From JAISFI01 sp031553775 (GTDB taxonomy: Bacteria > Bacteroidota > Bacteroidia > Bacteroidales > Azobacteroidaceae): 46,876 nucleotides of DNA. The DNA is taken from assembly GCA_031553775.1 (NCBI GenBank), contig JAVBLA010000023.1, positions 1-46,876 on the forward strand, in the 5' to 3' direction. The notes beneath the pieces were generated by a model. It was not told where the DNA came from. It saw nothing but the letters and a program-made list of their open reading frames with translations, and did no database searches. Position 1 is the first letter of the stretch, and each line of letters starts with the position of its first letter. The position numbers were made by a program, and so were the translations under genes. Positions 43,522-46,876 of the stretch are shown here, one piece after another.

Positions 43522-43572
43522 AAAAAGCGACCTGCCAACCGGAAAAATCCGATTCGGCAGGTCGCTTTTTTT
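43522..43572. terminator. Bidirectional terminator between giant gene and CHAT gene
   Basis: Perfect 15-bp stem AAAAAGCGACCTGCC (43522-43536) with its complement (43556-43570), 19-nt loop, T-run on the plus side and T-run on the minus side from the leading As. It stops both converging genes. Confidence 0.95.
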
Positions 43573-43589
43573 ATGGGACCGGCCACTCC

Positions 43590-46500
43590 CTACTCTATCA
43601 GTACAAACCCGGCCCACTTTTCAGGATGTCCGGGATATTTCTTTTGAATTTGCTGTTGGGCCTTCGTCAAGGCTGCTTTTGCCGAACTTCCGCGAACCCA
43701 CTCCGTATAAAAAGTATCCATCCATTCAACCGTTTCCTGATCAGGTACCTTCCACAAACTGACTATCATCGACTGAACGCCTGCCAACCGGAATGCGCGC
43801 TGCAAGCCATATACACCTTCGCTATCAACATCGCCCAGGCCGGTATCACAAGAAGAAAGCACAAGTAAATCGGTACGGGAGAGATTCAGACCGGACACCT
43901 CATATGCAGTCAGAATACCATCATCCGTACCGTCTTTCAATTCTTTTCCGCTCCAGGCATGATTGGCCCCGGAGAAAAGCAACCCACAACGCATCAAAGG
44001 ATTTTCCGAAATCCTGTATATATTCCGATCGGAAGGGATTGAAACAGAAAGAGTAGACTCTGACTGTCTTTGAGGAAGTGGCGAATAATAAAAACCATGC
44101 GTAGAAATATGTATCAAACCCGGAATGTTGTTTGAGACTACCGATTTGAAACGAGATTCCGTCGCTTCTTCACCCACATACAATTCTGTTTTCCATTGCC
44201 ATGCAGATAATTTTTCACTGATTTGCTCTACTTCTTTCCGGGAACCGGGAAGATAATCAAAACCCTGCCCCCGGGTCTGATCGGCATGATCCAACAGGCC
44301 TCTGGTCTGATAGGGAGTAACAACCGAACTGATACCGGCATCCTTCAATAACAACTCCGCATAAGGAAGTCCATAGTCAGCACCACCGAAAAGCACAGCT
44401 ATTTTCTCTTGAGCAGCCACTTTTTCTTTTTCCTTTAACGCGATGATATCTTTGGTCGATAACAGATTGTGTATTTCGTAAGTTTCATACAGGTAATGCT
44501 TTTTTTTCAAACCGGCAAAAGATACCGTATGAAGCTGTCCCGAAGGAGCTATATAGATCCGGTGAATATCATGCAGGAAAGACTCCAGGGGTTTCCATAG
44601 CAATGAGTAAAGTTGTTTTGAATCCAATGCATAACGCCGGATCACCTCTTCCAGTTCCTGTTCCGTACAGAGAGTGAGCATCCGGGGATATTCATCACCA
44701 GACCGGAGTAATAACGCAGCATAGACCGTTTCCATCACTCGGGAAGTATCCGGGTACGACCGTGTAAAAGTAATCAATTCAATCGCCGCTTCATCTTTGT
44801 CCAATGCCTGTTGTATGTCTTTCCAACCATATTTCAAGTCCCTCTCCTGTTTCCTGTAAGGGCGCGAATTCACCAATAACTCCTTTTCTTTTTGATTCAG
44901 GTCTTTTTTCAAAACCTGCATATTCCCCCATGTTTTAATTAAAGTTTCATCTCCGGAAATCGGGATATAATCCGGTAATTGTGCAACAGAATACAAGCCT
45001 AAAGATTTTGTTTTTTCAGCTTCCCAACGGGCTATAGTTTCTCTCTGAGTATGGATATTCTGCCATTGGCTAATCGTTTCTGTATTCCCACTTTCCAGTA
45101 TTGAACGTTGTATCTGGCGGGAAGAATTCAACAGCAAACTCTTGGAGAATAATTCACAATCGTAAGCCAACGCAGAAACAACAGGATCTTTGTCCTTATA
45201 TCCGGCAGAAAAAGATTTGAAACGAAGAAGATACCTGCGGTTATTGATCCATAACAACTCTCTTTCTTTTTCCGAAAGAAACGCCAGATTCTGGCTGGTT
45301 TGTTTTTTTAAAAAGTCAAAAGCCTTATGGTAAGAAACCGATGCTTTTTCATAAGCACCTTCTGCTTCCAAACCGGTACCGATAGCATACAGGACTTTAA
45401 AATGCATCGGGTTTTCATCCGGAACATTTTTCAAAGTAACTAAAGCCTGCATCTGTAATTCCCTGGCCTTATCATGCTTTCCTTTCAAATCGTAAAACGA
45501 CGACAAAGAGAGGAGAGTACTGAAATAGTCCGAATGTGTTTCCCCCAGTAACTCTTTCTTTTTTCGCAAAATATCCAGATACATTTTCTCTATGGTTTCT
45601 TCGCTGATATTCGGATCCGATTCTTTTAGGACAGCTATATTTCCCTGTAAAGCAATATAAAAAGGATGATTCTCTCCCAATACGGATAACAGAATAGGAC
45701 TGGCTTCCTCGCATAGTGACAAGGCTGACTCCCAATCACCTTTTCTTTCATATGCCAAAGCAATGTTACTCAACAATATGGCATAAGTAGAATTTTGTTC
45801 TCCTGTCGTGTTTTTAATGAGAGGAATAACTTCATTGGCCAAGCGTATCGCTTCATCGTAATTCCCCATGCTATTATAAAAACAAACCATACTATTCAAT
45901 GCATTGAGTACGAGAGGATGAGAATCTCCATAACTTTCTCTCCTGAGTTTAAGCGATTCCATCAACAGGGGCTCTGCTTTTTCATAATAGCCGAGATATT
46001 CATAGCATAAGCCCAGGGTATTGATCGCCTTGAAATAATATGAATGTTTCTTCCCGAAAACCTGTACTGACAGAGGAATTGCCTCCTGTATAGCAAATTC
46101 GGCTTTTCCATATTCCCCCACAGCATAGTACATGGAACCCAGATTAATCAGGGAAGCAGTATAATCCGGATTGGCTTTTCCAATATTTTTCTCAATCACC
46201 GGAAGTGCCTCCAAAATCATACGGATAGATTCCCTGTATTTTCCAAACGCACCTGTTAAAGCACTCAGAGCCATCAGGCTGACAATATATTCGGAATGAA
46301 ATGCTCCCAGTGTCTCCTTATTGATCTCAACGGCTTTGGTATAATAACCGAGCGCTGCGGCATAATTTTCCGTAAACAACGAAAAATTCCCCAATAATAA
46401 CAGGGAATTGGCATAAGCCGGAGTTCTCTCTCCTGCTATTTTCAGACGAATATCAGCGGCTTCGGCCAGCATCTTCCGGGCCTCTTCTTTTTTTCCTTCC

Positions 46501-46876
46501 ACTGCATAACAATAGCCCAGAAGATTGAGAGATTCCGCATAGGGAATGCTTGCTTTTCCATATTTCTTCTCCCGGATTATCACAGCCTGTAAAAGCATTT
46601 TTTCAGCCGGAACAAGTTCCTGCTTTTCTATCAACATTTTCGACCAATCGTTCAACGTTACGGCATATTCGGCACTATGCTCTCCGGCACTGATTTTTCT
46701 TATTTGGAGCGAAAGTGAAAATAAACTATCGGCAGCAGCAAGCTGTCCTTTTTTGGAACTGATCTTAGCCAAGCCATTCAGAGCTTCCGCATAGGCAATA
46801 GACAAAGTATCTCCGGTTTGTACGGAAATGTCCAAAGCTTTTTCATAAGCGGCCCCGGCATCCGGAAAATTACTTT
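43590..46876 (-). CDS. TPR-CHAT caspase-like protein, 5'-truncated by window
   Basis: The frame stays open to the window edge, so the N-terminus lies outside; about 1095 residues are visible. The first 500 or so are about eleven or twelve kinesin-light-chain-type TPRs of 42 residues (for example SLINLGSMYYAVGEYGKAEF, KAINTLGLCYEYLGYYEKAE, ALNSMVCFYNSMGNYDEAIR). A helical linker follows (500-750), then a CHAT peptidase domain with the catalytic His in IHISTHGFYYS (near 913, counted from 46835) and Cys in LVLSSCDTGLG (near 996), ending GVQSMIVSLWKVPD and WAGFVLIE. Both catalytic residues are present. CHAT proteins are caspase/separase-like proteases; Bacteroidota TPR-CHAT proteins are common and mostly uncharacterised. 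It converges on the giant surface-protein gene; a functional tie is only a possibility. Confidence 0.9.
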   Translation of the reverse strand, partial: SNFPDAGAAYEKALDISVQTGDTLSIAYAEALNGLAKISSKKGQLAAADSLFSLSLQIRKISAGEHSAEYAVTLNDWSKMLIEKQELVPAEKMLLQAVIIREKKYGKASIPYAESLNLLGYCYAVEGKKEEARKMLAEAADIRLKIAGERTPAYANSLLLLGNFSLFTENYAAALGYYTKAVEINKETLGAFHSEYIVSLMALSALTGAFGKYRESIRMILEALPVIEKNIGKANPDYTASLINLGSMYYAVGEYGKAEFAIQEAIPLSVQVFGKKHSYYFKAINTLGLCYEYLGYYEKAEPLLMESLKLRRESYGDSHPLVLNALNSMVCFYNSMGNYDEAIRLANEVIPLIKNTTGEQNSTYAILLSNIALAYERKGDWESALSLCEEASPILLSVLGENHPFYIALQGNIAVLKESDPNISEETIEKMYLDILRKKKELLGETHSDYFSTLLSLSSFYDLKGKHDKARELQMQALVTLKNVPDENPMHFKVLYAIGTGLEAEGAYEKASVSYHKAFDFLKKQTSQNLAFLSEKERELLWINNRRYLLRFKSFSAGYKDKDPVVSALAYDCELFSKSLLLNSSRQIQRSILESGNTETISQWQNIHTQRETIARWEAEKTKSLGLYSVAQLPDYIPISGDETLIKTWGNMQVLKKDLNQKEKELLVNSRPYRKQERDLKYGWKDIQQALDKDEAAIELITFTRSYPDTSRVMETVYAALLLRSGDEYPRMLTLCTEQELEEVIRRYALDSKQLYSLLWKPLESFLHDIHRIYIAPSGQLHTVSFAGLKKKHYLYETYEIHNLLSTKDIIALKEKEKVAAQEKIAVLFGGADYGLPYAELLLKDAGISSVVTPYQTRGLLDHADQTRGQGFDYLPGSRKEVEQISEKLSAWQWKTELYVGEEATESRFKSVVSNNIPGLIHISTHGFYYSPLPQRQSESTLSVSIPSDRNIYRISENPLMRCGLLFSGANHAWSGKELKDGTDDGILTAYEVSGLNLSRTDLLVLSSCDTGLGDVDSEGVYGLQRAFRLAGVQSMIVSLWKVPDQETVEWMDTFYTEWVRGSSAKAALTKAQQQIQKKYPGHPEKWAGFVLIE

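Noticed and set aside
46833..46835. TTG as the start of the TPR-CHAT gene
   Set aside because: The reading frame with TPR-like residues (PDAGAAYEKAL) continues to the window edge, so the TTG is an internal Leu codon.

Overview
The window is a chromosomal segment of a Bacteroidales-type bacterium (phylum Bacteroidota). I infer this from several things: -7 boxes of the form TAnnTTTG, often with a TTTG or TTG about 19-20 bp upstream; few Shine-Dalgarno sites; a SusC-like TonB receptor signal region; GH109 and GH123 glycosidases; a thioester-less alpha-2-macroglobulin; a short ComEC; and the gene families in general. Genus cannot be assigned from sequence alone; an anaerobic gut or host-associated species is the best guess. 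No phage, integrative element, IS transposase or CRISPR array is visible.

Layout. 1-4.8 kb: mscL, a catalase gene on the minus strand and a divergent TonB-dependent receptor. 4.8-7.9 kb: a large SNF2 helicase and, divergent from it, a tRNA-His(GTG) with its own promoter and terminator. 8.0-12.3 kb: a minus-strand set of GH123 lipoprotein, threonine dehydrogenase and GH109 protein, which reads as a GalNAc/threonine (mucin-type glycopeptide) scavenging unit. 12.3-15.7 kb: nrnA, comEC and rpe, all minus. 15.8-22 kb: glnS plus a TPR protein, a gene fragment and valS. 22.2-25.8 kb: a DUF6340-type lipoprotein, a small acidic protein, a membrane protein with a Nudix-like C-terminus, and an RsmI-like methylase. 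26-29 kb: an RsmF-like RNA methyltransferase, thyA and folA. 29-35 kb: a 1993-residue alpha-2-macroglobulin. 35-43.5 kb: a long non-coding leader, then a small exported protein with a C-terminal membrane anchor and a 2411-residue surface protein, as a two-gene operon. 43.6 kb to the end: the C-terminal 1090 or so residues of a TPR-CHAT (caspase-like) protein, converging on the giant gene at a shared perfect-hairpin terminator.

The most unusual pattern is a dispersed family of 7-bp tandem arrays (AATT or AACT core plus three variable bases). They sit at gene boundaries between 4.8 and 28.5 kb: directly on the stop codons of the TonB receptor, rpe, the TPR protein, the rRNA methylases and thyA, and directly in front of the start codons of comEC, thyA and folA. 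They often occur as oppositely oriented pairs around a short spacer. Because 7 is not a multiple of 3, a change in copy number would shift upstream reading frames at thyA and folA. Three other non-coding repeats are present: a 265-bp MITE-like element after valS, a 67-bp inverted repeat between comEC and nrnA with related ends, and a hairpin-rich element before the RsmF-like gene. All functional statements come from reading the sequence; no database search was run.
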